A DNA stretch of 64,000 bases from Caldifarciminota bacterium SM23_42. Lineage in GTDB: Bacteria; Hydrothermota; Tepidihabitantia; SM23-42. Position numbers and translations under genes: made by a program. The DNA lies in contig LJUJ01000001.1 in the NCBI GenBank assembly GCA_001303785.1, forward strand, positions 62,001 to 126,000, in the 5' to 3' direction. Under the pieces are notes generated by a model that was given only the letters and a program-made list of their open reading frames with translations, did no database searches and had not been told where the DNA came from. Below are positions 10,361 to 18,772 of this stretch, in pieces (positions within the stretch are counted from its first letter, which is position 1; each line of letters starts with the position of its first letter).

Positions 10361-10500
10361 TCGATTCCCATACAGGAAAGGCACATAACTGAACCGACAG
10401 TTTCGGTTTCAATGAAATCGCCGAGCTTACCACCGTACCAGATACCACCTACGAACACAAGTGTTACGATAATCATAAGGATGAGGAATAGTCTTCTCAT
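10357..10500 (-). CDS. CD1871A-like CXXC microprotein
   Basis: A 47-residue gene, too short for ordinary ORF lists: MRRLFLILMIIVTLVFVGG forms one membrane helix, followed by a short linker and the C-terminal CLSCMGIE. This resembles the small CD1871A family (one helix, then ICLECIGIG at the end), which I recall as neighbours of NapH-like Fe-S genes. The ribosome site AAGGAG is well placed before the ATG. Its TGA overlaps the GTG of the next gene. The helix plus terminal CXXC suggests a membrane thiol carrier working with the NapH-like protein; the exact role is unknown. Confidence 0.85.
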   Translation of the reverse strand: MRRLFLILMIIVTLVFVGGIWYGGKLGDFIETETVGSVMCLSCMGIE

Positions 10501-10640
10501 TTAGACTCCTTGTGCTCCATGGTTATATGTTAAATGTCTAACGGTGTGGCTGCCAGTATGGTTGAATGGCTTGGTCTTTTAACGCGCCCAATAACGGTAG
10601 ACCATACAGGTTACCATGCCGTACAACAACCAACGATGTC

Positions 10641-12161
10641 TTAAAAGATGCTCGTTAATACCAACTTGACACCTTTAAATGGTTCCTCGAAACGACAGAC
10701 ACCGCCGGTGCATACAAGTCCGCCTTTTTCTGCACCCACACGGATACGCAGGTTGTGACGTGTCGTAAGGTCGAGGCTCAGCTCGGCAAGGGGCCAGTTT
10801 GTTTCAGGACCTATTTTCTTAAGATCGACCAGCCATTGCGGCGCCCGATTCCGCTTTTCGTACCTCAGGGTGAGTACGAATAATTCCGGTTTCCCTATGG
10901 ATAGGGCAAGTGCTTGGTCATAATAATCGCTTGTGTCACTGGTTACAAATTCGATCTGATATTCAGAACCCACGAAAAATGCACCGAAATTATAACTGAC
11001 TTCCACATGGGGCTTGGTTTCGGTTTTCTTCGCTATAGGAACTTCGATGCCCTGTTTTACGACCTTCTCGATAGCCGCGGTTACTTCTAGTTCATAGGTG
11101 GGATAAGTCGTTATTTTCGCAGCTTGTTCGGTCACGGCATCCATGGTTTCGTTGGTGATGAAAAACTGCTCGAATTTGTTCAATGTAGTATCGTGAGTGC
11201 TGATTTTATTGTTGTCCAATTCGATTGTCATGAAATCAAACGGTGAATACAGTACAGATAAACCGAAACCTATCTCATCTACCCCGCGATTCACAGAAAT
11301 ACCTGTTTTAATGGGTGTCACCGGTTCGTTGTAACGGTAGGTTTTGTTGTAGGGGAACCCGATCGTATCATAATCCATTGCCTGGAAAGTAATGCCAAAC
11401 CCTGGCAGGGCAAGGCTGGAGCTAAACAGTACCCCGTATCCCTTCAATCTGCCGCCGAGACCAGGATACGTGCCTAACTGCTGTGCATATTCAATATATG
11501 CATCAAAGGGACCAGTCCTGAACCCTAGATTTCCGCCATAAAGTTCTGTGAATGCCTCGGGTGTTATGTCTATGTCCCGGTTAATTCGGACATAACGTCC
11601 TCCCAAAGTAACCTTTGGAATGATTTTAGTTTCGAGATCTAGCCCGCGGATCTGTGCAGTTGTGTCATCATCGTTCTTTATGCCGTAAGTGTTTTCTTCG
11701 AAAAAGACATTCCTTGGTTTACCCGAAAGCAGTGTTAGTTGCGTATTAAAGTAATTGAACCCGGTCTGTATGCCAAACAATGATTTGTCTATTTTGAAAT
11801 CCTCATCAACAAACTGATTGAGCACCATACCTCGTCCAAACGTCTTATTGAAGCGGCCGTAGAGTACACTTACCGGGTCCTTGTGATACTGAACACTGTA
11901 GTCGATATAGGAGAGTTTCCGTGGATTTGGCAGGGAGGGGTCAGAAAAAAAGAAAGTGCCGCGCAGCGCGATATCGCCGTAGCTTAGACTCACCTTCAGT
12001 TTGTCTTCGATGTGCTCCTGGTAGTTCGTATCGCCTTCTTCATTTTCGTAGAACACCCAGTATTCGCCATAATTTGCACCGCTCAGCCGCAGGCTTTGCG
12101 CATATAGCGCGGGAATCGAGAAAGCAAGTAGGACTATGACCATGAGCGTAATTCTTCTCAT
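10641..12161 (-). CDS. DUF6029-like outer-membrane protein
   Basis: About 506 residues with a signal peptide (ITLMVIVLLAFSIPALYAQ). The mature part looks like a large beta-barrel: YGEYWVFYE near the N-terminus, GRFNKTFGRGMVLNQF, and many Tyr/Gly strands, ending in aromatic Phe (VKLVLTSIF). This pattern is close to the DUF6029 family of Bacteroidetes and relatives. A late pair VCTGGVC could form a disulfide. The ATG at 12161 is one base after the TlpA stop (TAGCATG), so it is coupled; an upstream frame adds ten residues inside tlpA. It is the third gene of the operon with the TlpA-like thioredoxin and the Omp28-like selenoprotein. Confidence 0.8.
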   Translation of the reverse strand: MRRITLMVIVLLAFSIPALYAQSLRLSGANYGEYWVFYENEEGDTNYQEHIEDKLKVSLSYGDIALRGTFFFSDPSLPNPRKLSYIDYSVQYHKDPVSVLYGRFNKTFGRGMVLNQFVDEDFKIDKSLFGIQTGFNYFNTQLTLLSGKPRNVFFEENTYGIKNDDDTTAQIRGLDLETKIIPKVTLGGRYVRINRDIDITPEAFTELYGGNLGFRTGPFDAYIEYAQQLGTYPGLGGRLKGYGVLFSSSLALPGFGITFQAMDYDTIGFPYNKTYRYNEPVTPIKTGISVNRGVDEIGFGLSVLYSPFDFMTIELDNNKISTHDTTLNKFEQFFITNETMDAVTEQAAKITTYPTYELEVTAAIEKVVKQGIEVPIAKKTETKPHVEVSYNFGAFFVGSEYQIEFVTSDTSDYYDQALALSIGKPELFVLTLRYEKRNRAPQWLVDLKKIGPETNWPLAELSLDLTTRHNLRIRVGAEKGGLVCTGGVCRFEEPFKGVKLVLTSIF

Positions 12162-12162
12162 G

Positions 12163-12672
12163 CTACTGCTCACAATTCCCACCTTGCTCATAGAGTTCTC
12201 GGACCTTGGCGATAATCAATTCTTCATCGCCGGGTTTATACCCCTGATGGGTGAATACGATTTTCTTGTTTTGGTCAATTATGAAGAAAGTAGGCATTGC
12301 CTGAACATTGTATAACTCCCGCATGGTATTCTCTGGGTCAAGGACAACCTGGTACGTCCACTTGTGGCTTGTCGCAAACGGTTTTACCTTTGGTACTGAC
12401 CTTGTCTTATCTTGACTGATTGCCAAAAGGGTTATATTCAGAGAATCGAATTCTTCAGAGTAGGGTCTTAGTGCATCTAACTCCTTGATGCACATCTTGC
12501 ACCATAATGCCCAAAAACTCACTAAAACAGGGCCTTCGGCAAGCAGCGAGTCGAGATTGACAATCTTCCCGTCAACATCTTCCAAGGTGAAACCTGGAGC
12601 GTCAGCCGTTGCTCCTTCCTCAGCAAAAGCAAAAACTAAAGGTATAAGCAATATCAACGAAAACGCTTTCAT
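12163..12672 (-). CDS. Periplasmic TlpA/ResA-type thioredoxin
   Basis: 169 residues: a signal peptide (AFSLILLIPLVFAFA), then a thioredoxin fold with the active site FWALWCKMCIKELD and the cis-Pro loop VQAMPTFFIID. Such proteins exchange thiols and disulfides outside the cytoplasmic membrane. Its ATG overlaps the TGA stop of the preceding selenoprotein gene (ATGA), so the two are coupled. The site is CKMC with normal Cys codons. It may donate electrons to, or receive them from, the UGFC site of its neighbour; that is inference. Confidence 0.93.
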   Translation of the reverse strand: MKAFSLILLIPLVFAFAEEGATADAPGFTLEDVDGKIVNLDSLLAEGPVLVSFWALWCKMCIKELDALRPYSEEFDSLNITLLAISQDKTRSVPKVKPFATSHKWTYQVVLDPENTMRELYNVQAMPTFFIIDQNKKIVFTHQGYKPGDEELIIAKVRELYEQGGNCEQ

Positions 12673-13388
12673 TGTACCTCCTCAAAATCCCTGGTGATTG
12701 CGTGCATAACTTTCTTGCTGTCCGTGTTTTGAATGAATACGACCGCCCTCATCTGCTCAACTGGAATGCCATGGTTGAACACAATGTTTGTATCGAGGGT
12801 GTCCGGATAGACCAGGTCAATCGGAAAACTGTAAAGTTGCTGGCACACGTAACTGAAAAAAGGGAGGAGGAATCCGCGAATACTGTCTTGGCAAATTGCA
12901 ATGTATGTGAGCATTTCCCCCGCGGGTATCGTGTCAGCCGTCACTATCGTTAGCTGCAGGTTCCCAGCAGTCGGTGTTGCTGTGGCCGTGAGTTCGAGGT
13001 TATATTGCGGCGTGTCTGCTTTGGCCGCCTGTATGTGGTCAGTGTAAGTGGTAAGATATGCATCCGGGTTGGGTTCAAAGACTTCATCCGTGCCGTCGAA
13101 TACAACGGTCGGATAATCAGGAATTCCGATTCCATAAAAAAGTGAGCGCTGGTCGACTATGGCTGCGGGACAGAATGTGTGATTATAGGATATTACTGCT
13201 AGAGAATCGCCATAGATTTTCACAAGGCTATCGAGCGCTTGCTCCGCAAGCGCGCAGAAACCTCAACCGTCATCCGTAAAGAATTCGGCTAGTACTGTGC
13301 GGTTTGTTGGCGCAGGAAGCTCTGGTGCCTCTGAACAGAGTATAAGAAAAACAGCCAATATAGGCACTAAGGTAATGATTTTCTTCAT
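12669..13388 (-). CDS. Omp28-like lipoprotein, predicted selenoprotein (UGFC)
   Basis: 239 codons when the in-frame TGA at 13263-13265 is read through; normal ORF calling sees only the part after residue 55. The protein has a lipoprotein signal (LAVFLILC, lipid Cys at 18), then VLAEFFTDDG-U-GFCALAEQALDSL, in which U42 replaces the first Cys of the CxxC of Omp28-type thioredoxin-like proteins (usual form EFTG-WCGYCP). Codons before and after the TGA are in one frame and one domain. A perfect SECIS hairpin starts nine nucleotides after the UGA. The gene ends with a true TGA overlapping tlpA. A pseudogene reading is possible but does not explain the hairpin, the motif position or the four parallel cases. 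Confidence 0.87.
13235..13253 (-). promoter_or_regulatory. Bacterial SECIS hairpin of the UGFC selenoprotein
   Basis: In the mRNA GCGCTTGC pairs perfectly with GCAAGCGC around a GGA loop. The loop begins 18 nt after the UGA and its first two bases are G. Size, distance and G rule fit the bSECIS consensus as I know it (loop 3-14 nt, 16-37 nt from UGA). Confidence 0.82.
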
Positions 13389-13393
13389 CGACT

Positions 13394-13421
13394 ATTATAC
13401 AAACAAATGCCAATCTGTCAA
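13394..13421 (-). promoter_or_regulatory. Consensus promoter, nearly leaderless
   Basis: TTGACA (13416-13421), 16 bp, TATAAT (13394-13399). Only five bases separate the -10 box from the ATG at 13388, so transcription should begin at or beside the start codon and the mRNA is predicted to be leaderless. No ribosome site is present. Confidence 0.85.
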
Positions 13422-13447
13422 TATGCTGGCAGTATGGAGCAAAAAAA

Positions 13448-13471
13448 GGGGAGCAGTAAAGCCTGCTCCCC
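13448..13471. terminator. Bidirectional intrinsic terminator
   Basis: GGGGAGCAG and CTGCTCCCC pair around a short loop, with an A tract before and a T tract after. It ends the minus-strand gene that stops at 13494. Confidence 0.9.
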
Positions 13472-13493
13472 TTTTTCGTCGAGATTGTTGGCC

Positions 13494-15413
13494 TTATTCA
13501 ACGAGAATTATCTTCTGCGTTTCCGCGTGATTTTCGGTATTTAGCCTCACAAAGTATATGCCTGCTGGCAGCCTGCGACCTTGACCATCAGTGCCATTCC
13601 ACATTACTGATAACTGATCACCGATAGCTGATAACTGCTGAGAGAGGTTTTTAACCAGGCGACCAGAGATGTCGAATATCTTCAATTCTGCTTTGCTGTT
13701 ATCTATTATCTGGTATCTGATGTCTGTAAAGGTACTGAACGGATTTGGAACTACCGAGAGGGTCGCCTTCTTGACCCCTAGTTCAGTAATTTCCTCCACC
13801 GCAGTCAGGTTTATGCCGAAGAAATGCATAATCGAGTCCAGTAATGCGGCCTTAGTCGACACACCGGTGCCGTCAACCAGCCCGCCAAGCTCGAATGATG
13901 TCCCGACCGTCTTGTGTGTGCCGGCATCGTTTGCAACGCCGACCGTGTCCGTATTGGCTGCATTCCGCAGAATTGAGAAGCCGGTACCAGTTGCCCTCAG
14001 GTGATCTATATAGCTATTCTCACCTGAATAACCGAAGCTCATGCCTTCGGTGAATGTTGTGGCCGTTCCGGCAACCGTGAAGAGATCGCCTGAACCATCA
14101 CCAAGTGGCTGGATACCAAATAGAGGGCCGAAATTGTAACCCGACGGTGGGTCAAAATACCAGACATCACCACCTTCAAGATACACATTGCCGCCGTTAT
14201 TGATGTAGTCGACCAGCGCAAGTGCCTCAGGACTTGAGGCTCCGATAATATGATTGTACGAATAGATACCAACGCAAACAAAGATGGCCTCGTACACATC
14301 AATCGGATCTCCGGCGAGCAGAGCAGTGCTCTGTATACCCGTATATCCCAAGGCGGTTAGTATGCTATCTATTCTTTGTCCAGACATTGGCGTTGGGTCA
14401 GGATTCCATACGAGGTAGTGATAGGTGCCTATTGTGATACAGAATTCAAACGTATCAGCAAATGCACCTTCAGTAGCAATGAGTTGAATGCCTGCAACAT
14501 GACCGTTCGGTGTTGATGCGTCGGCAGAAATGACATACGGATCGCCGATGTTCTCTGCCGTGCTGTCGACGGCCAGATATCCGAAATAGCCTGCATTATC
14601 GGTGATTGTGATGTAAGGGTCAGAACATTCGATGGTCGTGGAAAGGTTGGTAAAGTCTACGCCGCCGAAATTCCTTAAGGTCGAGGTCATATCTGCTGTC
14701 TCGCCCGGATCTAATCTTCCGTTAACATTTCCACCGACATCATAGATGTCAGATCGGACACTACTAAGATAGGGATTTGTGCCTGTATAGTTCAGGGCAA
14801 TGTCGTCAGCGAGGACCCTCGCTGTGCAATGCCCACTTCAACACCCATTCGTAGTATCGAATAGGGCAACCTGGATTTTTAAGATGTCTGGTGGATTCAC
14901 ACCGGGTACGTTTGCCAGCTCGTCGTTTACATTGAACGAGTAGTTAAACCAGTTATTTGTATCCGCGGCGAGGATGAGATTCACCGTGCTGGAACTCGTC
15001 CAAAAGCAGTGCGGTGTTGGCCAACAGATTCGCGTGTCGCCGAGTACGTTGTCGTTTTCATCAAGGTATCTGATGAGAATTGCCGCCGCTGCCCAATACG
15101 GAGCGCTTGGATTAAGTTCACGCGCCGATAGTCTTGCATCCACCGTGAACTCCAGATCGGCCAGAGACATGGTTGTTGGTATCGACACTGTTTGGTGTAA
15201 TTTCGCGTGCGTAGCATCGTATTTTTTCACTCTTGCTTCAAAATCAGGATCGGGATTGAAACCAAGGCCTCGATCAATGGTATCGGTAATATACTGCGTT
15301 CCAATTCCTTCAGTCCAACCGTTTGATAGTTCTTGCTCGAAATCGCCATTAGTAAGGAGCATTCCGGCGCTGGCTAATCCACACATGAGGAGTAGAGAAA
15401 GGTATCGGTGCAT
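13494..15413 (-). CDS. Secreted carbohydrate-binding-like protein, predicted selenoprotein, type-A sorting domain
   Basis: 639 codons when TGA at 14838-14840 (residue 192) is decoded; otherwise it splits into 191- and 398-residue pieces. A signal peptide (LLLMCGLASA) is followed by a CBM-like jelly-roll domain starting LTNGDFEQELSNGW. Near its end is NGCUSGHC, with Cys on both sides of U192. Ig-like and ThuA/gingipain-like regions follow (LVWNPDPTP, NNGGNVYLEGGDVWY). The C-terminal 90 residues are the type-A sorting domain (VVPNPFSTFTDIRY, LKIFDISGRLVKNL, WNGTDGQG, GIYFVRLN). The second fragment has no signal or start of its own, which argues against two genes. The ATG at 15413 follows AAGGAG, 10 bp after the upstream gene. 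Confidence 0.85.
14807..14824 (-). promoter_or_regulatory. Bacterial SECIS hairpin (GGUC loop)
   Basis: CAGCGAG pairs with CTCGCTG around GGUC, the same four-base loop I know from Escherichia coli fdhF. Twenty nucleotides separate the UGA from the loop. Partial outer pairing (GGGCA with TGCCC) extends it. Confidence 0.84.
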
Positions 15414-15423
15414 ATCAACTCCT

Positions 15424-16479
15424 TTATTGCACTACCACTTTTCCCGTAGTCTTGATTTCGGTGCTTTCGAAGCGATACAAGTATACACCGGCACTCACAC
15501 GGGTACCTTGTTCATTGTTGAGATTCCAGGTGACTGTCTCTTCATTGCCCGAAGAGATACCGTGCATCGTTTTAACCTCACGCCCACTTACATCATAGAA
15601 GGTAATGCGATATGCGTCTCCGGCAGGAAGTGTAAATGCGAATCTTGTGCCACTGACACAGGGATTTGGAATCGGCGCGATGTGTGAAGCAGCGATGTCG
15701 TTGTTACCATATTCTTCGACCCCGAGTTCTGCAATGTCGAGGATGGCGCCCTGCCATATTTCAATGGTTGAATCTGATGGGTTCATGTTCAAATCCTGTA
15801 ACCAGGCAACGAATTCAATCATTTCTGGGTTCCAATTGGGTTGAAGGGCAAAGGTTTGACTAATGGTCAGTGAATCGCCAGCCGGGATCGAGACAGTTTC
15901 ACCGTTTTGGTTAGGTAGATAATCACGTGCGACATGATTGTGCCACGGGTCCCCGGCTAAGTATTGGGTATAAATGCTGTCTTCGGTGACAACGAAAATG
16001 GCGCGTCCATTCAGCGTTGCGGTGGAGTCATTGCGGAATTGCGCATAGACCGTGCCTGTTCCTTGTAAGGGCCACCAATCACCCCACATCGTTATGGTGA
16101 CAGGTGCGGATTGGGCCAGACGAGTGACAATCCTTGTTTGCCATGTGCCATAGCTTGTGGTACCTTTGTGCCCATCAAACCATAAATAAGGCGTATAGTA
16201 GCCCCAGCTTCCACCTTGGAAATGAGGCGGTGGATAGGAGTACATTCGTTGCAGCGCCTCAGCGCAATACATGCCAAAGCTGTTATTAACGACATGCATT
16301 TCAACCAGTGCTATTTGTCCTGGATAAGTTAGTGTGATGTTGGCCAGCGTACCGCTGGCAGCCCAGCATCCACTTCAGCCCTCTTGGTACAACTCTTCGC
16401 AGACTACGACGCGCTCGGCCGAGAAGGCAGCTGTGAATAATCCCAAGCCAAGCAAGAGCAAAGCTAGATATTTATGCAT
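15424..16479 (-). CDS. Omp28-like secreted protein, predicted selenoprotein (USGC), type-A sorting domain
   Basis: 351 codons with the TGA at 16375-16377 read as Sec (residue 35). Signal peptide LALLLLGLGLFTAAFSA, then VVVCEELYQEG-U-SGCWAASGTLANI: a thioredoxin-like UxxC motif in the place of the Omp28 CxxC, followed by VEMHVVNNSF and the usual Omp28 middle domain. The C-terminus is a type-A sorting domain (IPNPCVSGTRFAF, ITFYDVSGREVKTM, VSAGVYLYRFES). Without readthrough only residues 61 onward would be called. RBS AAAGGAGG lies 4 nt before the ATG at 16479. First gene of a two-gene operon with the carbohydrate-binding-like selenoprotein. Confidence 0.87.
16343..16359 (-). promoter_or_regulatory. 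Bacterial SECIS hairpin (GUA loop)
   Basis: GCCAGCG pairs perfectly with CGCTGGC around GUA. The loop lies 22 nt after the UGA and starts with G. Confidence 0.82.
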
Positions 16480-16493
16480 AATGCCTCCTTTGG

Positions 16494-16528
16494 GTATAAT
16501 AACCCCTAAAGTTTAGGGGTTATTATAC
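16494..16528. promoter_or_regulatory. Perfect 35-bp palindrome at the selenoprotein operon promoter
   Basis: The arm GTATAATAACCCCTAAA (16494-16510) and its exact reverse complement (16512-16528) flank one central base. The right arm contains the -10 box of the operon promoter, so the palindrome covers the -10 box, start site and leader. It could be an operator for a dimeric repressor, or form a hairpin at the 5' end of the mRNA. Confidence 0.85.
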
Positions 16529-16548
16529 TGGCCGTATTGGAAATGTCA
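16521..16548 (-). promoter_or_regulatory. Consensus promoter of the two-gene selenoprotein operon
   Basis: TTGACA (16543-16548), 16 bp, TATAAT (16521-16526), with start predicted near 16514 inside the palindrome. Leader about 35 nt. Confidence 0.87.
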
Positions 16549-16657
16549 ATGGTTCAGTTTTTACTGGGTGCTTGGCACTTGGCAGAGATTGTATGCCTTG
16601 CTGGCGTACTTCCATGCCGGTTTTGCCAATGATTCTTCGGATTTGATTAACCAAAAA

Positions 16658-16675
16658 GGGCAGCCACGGCTGCCC
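16658..16675. terminator. Bidirectional intrinsic terminator
   Basis: GGGCAGCC and GGCTGCCC pair around two bases, flanked by A5 on the left and a T run on the right. Ends the minus-strand gene stopping at 16699. Confidence 0.88.
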
Positions 16676-16698
16676 TTTTTTCGTCGAGATTGTTGGCC

Positions 16699-18603
16699 TT
16701 ATTCAACGAGAATTATTTTCTGTGTTTCCTTATGATTATCGGTATTCAGTCTCACAAAGTATATGCCTGCTGGTAACCCGCGACCTTGCCCATCAGTGCC
16801 ATTCCATGTCACTGATGACTGATCACCAACTGCAGATAACTGCGCGGAAAAGTCCCTGACCAAACGGCCCGTGACGTCGAATATCCTTAATTCAACTTTG
16901 TTGTTGTCTGTTATCTGATATCCGATATCAGTGAAGCCGCTAAACGGATTTGGAGCAATCGAGAGGGTCACCTTCTCGACGTCGAGTTCAGTAATTTCCT
17001 CCACCGCAGTCAGGTTTATTCCGAAGAAATGCATAATCGAGTCTAGTAATGCGGCCTTAGTCGAAACACCGGTGCCGTCAACCAATCCACCGAGCTCGAA
17101 TGAGGCACCGACCGTCTTGTGTGTTCCGGCGTCGTTTGCAACACCGACTGTGTCCGTAATGTATGTATTCTTCAGGATTGAGAAGCCGGTGCCCGTTGAT
17201 CTCAGGTGATCGATATAGCTGTTCTCGCCAGAATAGGTCATGGTCATGCCTTCGGTAAATGTTGTGGCTATTCCTGAAACCGAGGAGAGATCGGCCGAGC
17301 CATCATTAACCGCTTGAATGCCAAACAGGGGCCCGAAATTGTAGCCCTGCATATAGAGTGGGTCATAGTACCAGACATCCCCGCCCTCGAGGTACATATT
17401 GCCGCCGTTATTGAGATAGTCTGCTAGTGCGTTGGCTTCAGAACTCGTTGCAGTGATGGTATAGTTAGATGCGAAAATGCCGACGCAGACAAAGATTGCT
17501 TGATGTTGATCGAGCGGTTCCTCGGTCAACAAAGTGTTTGAGATGTTACCACTGTAGCCAAGCGATGAAAGGGTGCTGTGGATTGTCTGACCAGGAGTCG
17601 GTGTGGGATCAGGATTCCACACGAGGTAGTGGTAGGAGCCAACGACGACGTTGAAAATGAGAGTATCCGCGAACGCTCCGTCTGCGGCAATCAATTGAAA
17701 TTCAGCAAGATGGCCATTGGGCGTCGATATATCGGCTGATACTACATAAGGATCGTCTGTATTTTCTTTTGTGCTATCAACTGCCAGATAGCCGAAATAG
17801 CCAGAGTTGTCGGTGATGGTAATATAAGGGTCGGTACATACTAATGTCGTGTTGAGATTGGTGAAATCGACGCCGCCGATATTCTTGATCGTGACCGTCA
17901 TATCAACGGTTTCACCCGGATCTATGCGCCCGTTGTTATTGCCGCCTAAATCAATTATGGTATTTGCCAAGCATGCAACGTATGGATCTGTTCCTGTATA
18001 ATTGAGGATGATATCATCGGCGAAGACCTTCGCCTCTTCTGTATCCCCTCAGTCATCCACACATTGAGCGATTAGAGAAAATTGAATCTTTGCGATGTCT
18101 GTTGGGGTTATCCCAGGTAAATTCGTGAGTTCGTCGTTGATGTTGAATGCATACGTATTCCATGATGTGTCTGCGGCTTGAATCACATGGCAGGAATTGT
18201 TATTCACCCATGGGCATGCTACAGTGCGGGCGCATATTCTGGTCCATCCCATAAGTGAATCTGACGCATCCAGATATGAGATTGAGACAGCAGCGCCAGA
18301 CCAGCACTGAGAAGAAGTACCAAAGGCATAGATTTTAGCATTGACTGAGAATTCGAGGTCGGTTGTTGGAATGGGCGTGATTTGGTATAGCTCTACAGAA
18401 CCTGTACCATCGCCTTTGTGCACATATACCTCATAATCAGGGTCAGGATCATAAGTAGTGCTGCGCGTGATTTCCATGATACCAGAACCGGCCATGAGTT
18501 CAGACCACCCGGTGGAGAGCTCGTCTTCGAAGTCGCCGTTGGTAATCAATACACTTGCACTGCCGAAGGTTACCAGCAATAGCAACATAAAGTATCGGTT
18601 CAT
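16699..18603 (-). CDS. Secreted carbohydrate-binding-like protein, predicted selenoprotein, type-A sorting domain
   Basis: 634 codons with TGA at 18049-18051 decoded (residue 185). Paralogue of the gene at 13494-15413 and close to it throughout the second half. Signal peptide MLLLLVTFGSAS, CBM-like domain beginning ITNGDFEDELSTGW, then AQCVDDUGDTEEAKVFADD, where U lies exactly nine residues before the shared ADD and a Cys four residues earlier could pair with it. Middle region with NNGGNMYLEGGDVWY and a sorting domain (APNPFSGFTDIGY, LRIFDVTGRLVRDF, GIYFVRLN). The ATG at 18603 follows AAGGAGGCGTT; an open frame reaches further upstream to 18711 but lies within the promoter. Confidence 0.85.
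18019..18034 (-). promoter_or_regulatory. Bacterial SECIS hairpin (GGUC loop)
   Basis: GGCGAA pairs with TTCGCC around GGUC, 20 nt after the UGA. From the UGA through the hairpin it matches the copy in the next paralogue at all but one base, while flanking codons differ more. Confidence 0.84.
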
Positions 18604-18640
18604 AACGCCTCCTTGTTTCCTGCTTGTTTTCGCTACGCTA

Positions 18641-18668
18641 ATTGTACCAATCTGATGAGGAATGTCAA
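18641..18668 (-). promoter_or_regulatory. Sigma70 promoter
   Basis: TTGACA (18663-18668), 16 bp, TACAAT (18641-18646), for the gene starting at 18603. Leader about 30 nt. Confidence 0.84.
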
Positions 18669-18700
18669 TACTTGACAGTGCGACAACTGTATTTAGAGGA

Positions 18701-18732
18701 GCAGGGGGCAAATCCAGAGATCTGCCCCCTGC
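18701..18732 (-). terminator. Probable terminator hairpin
   Basis: GCAGGGGGCA and TGCCCCCTGC form a ten-base-pair stem downstream of the gene ending at 18773. There is no clean T run, so efficiency is uncertain. Confidence 0.65.
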
Positions 18733-18772
18733 TTATTGTTCAGTGAAGAAGGTGTGGGTACCTAGTATCTCT

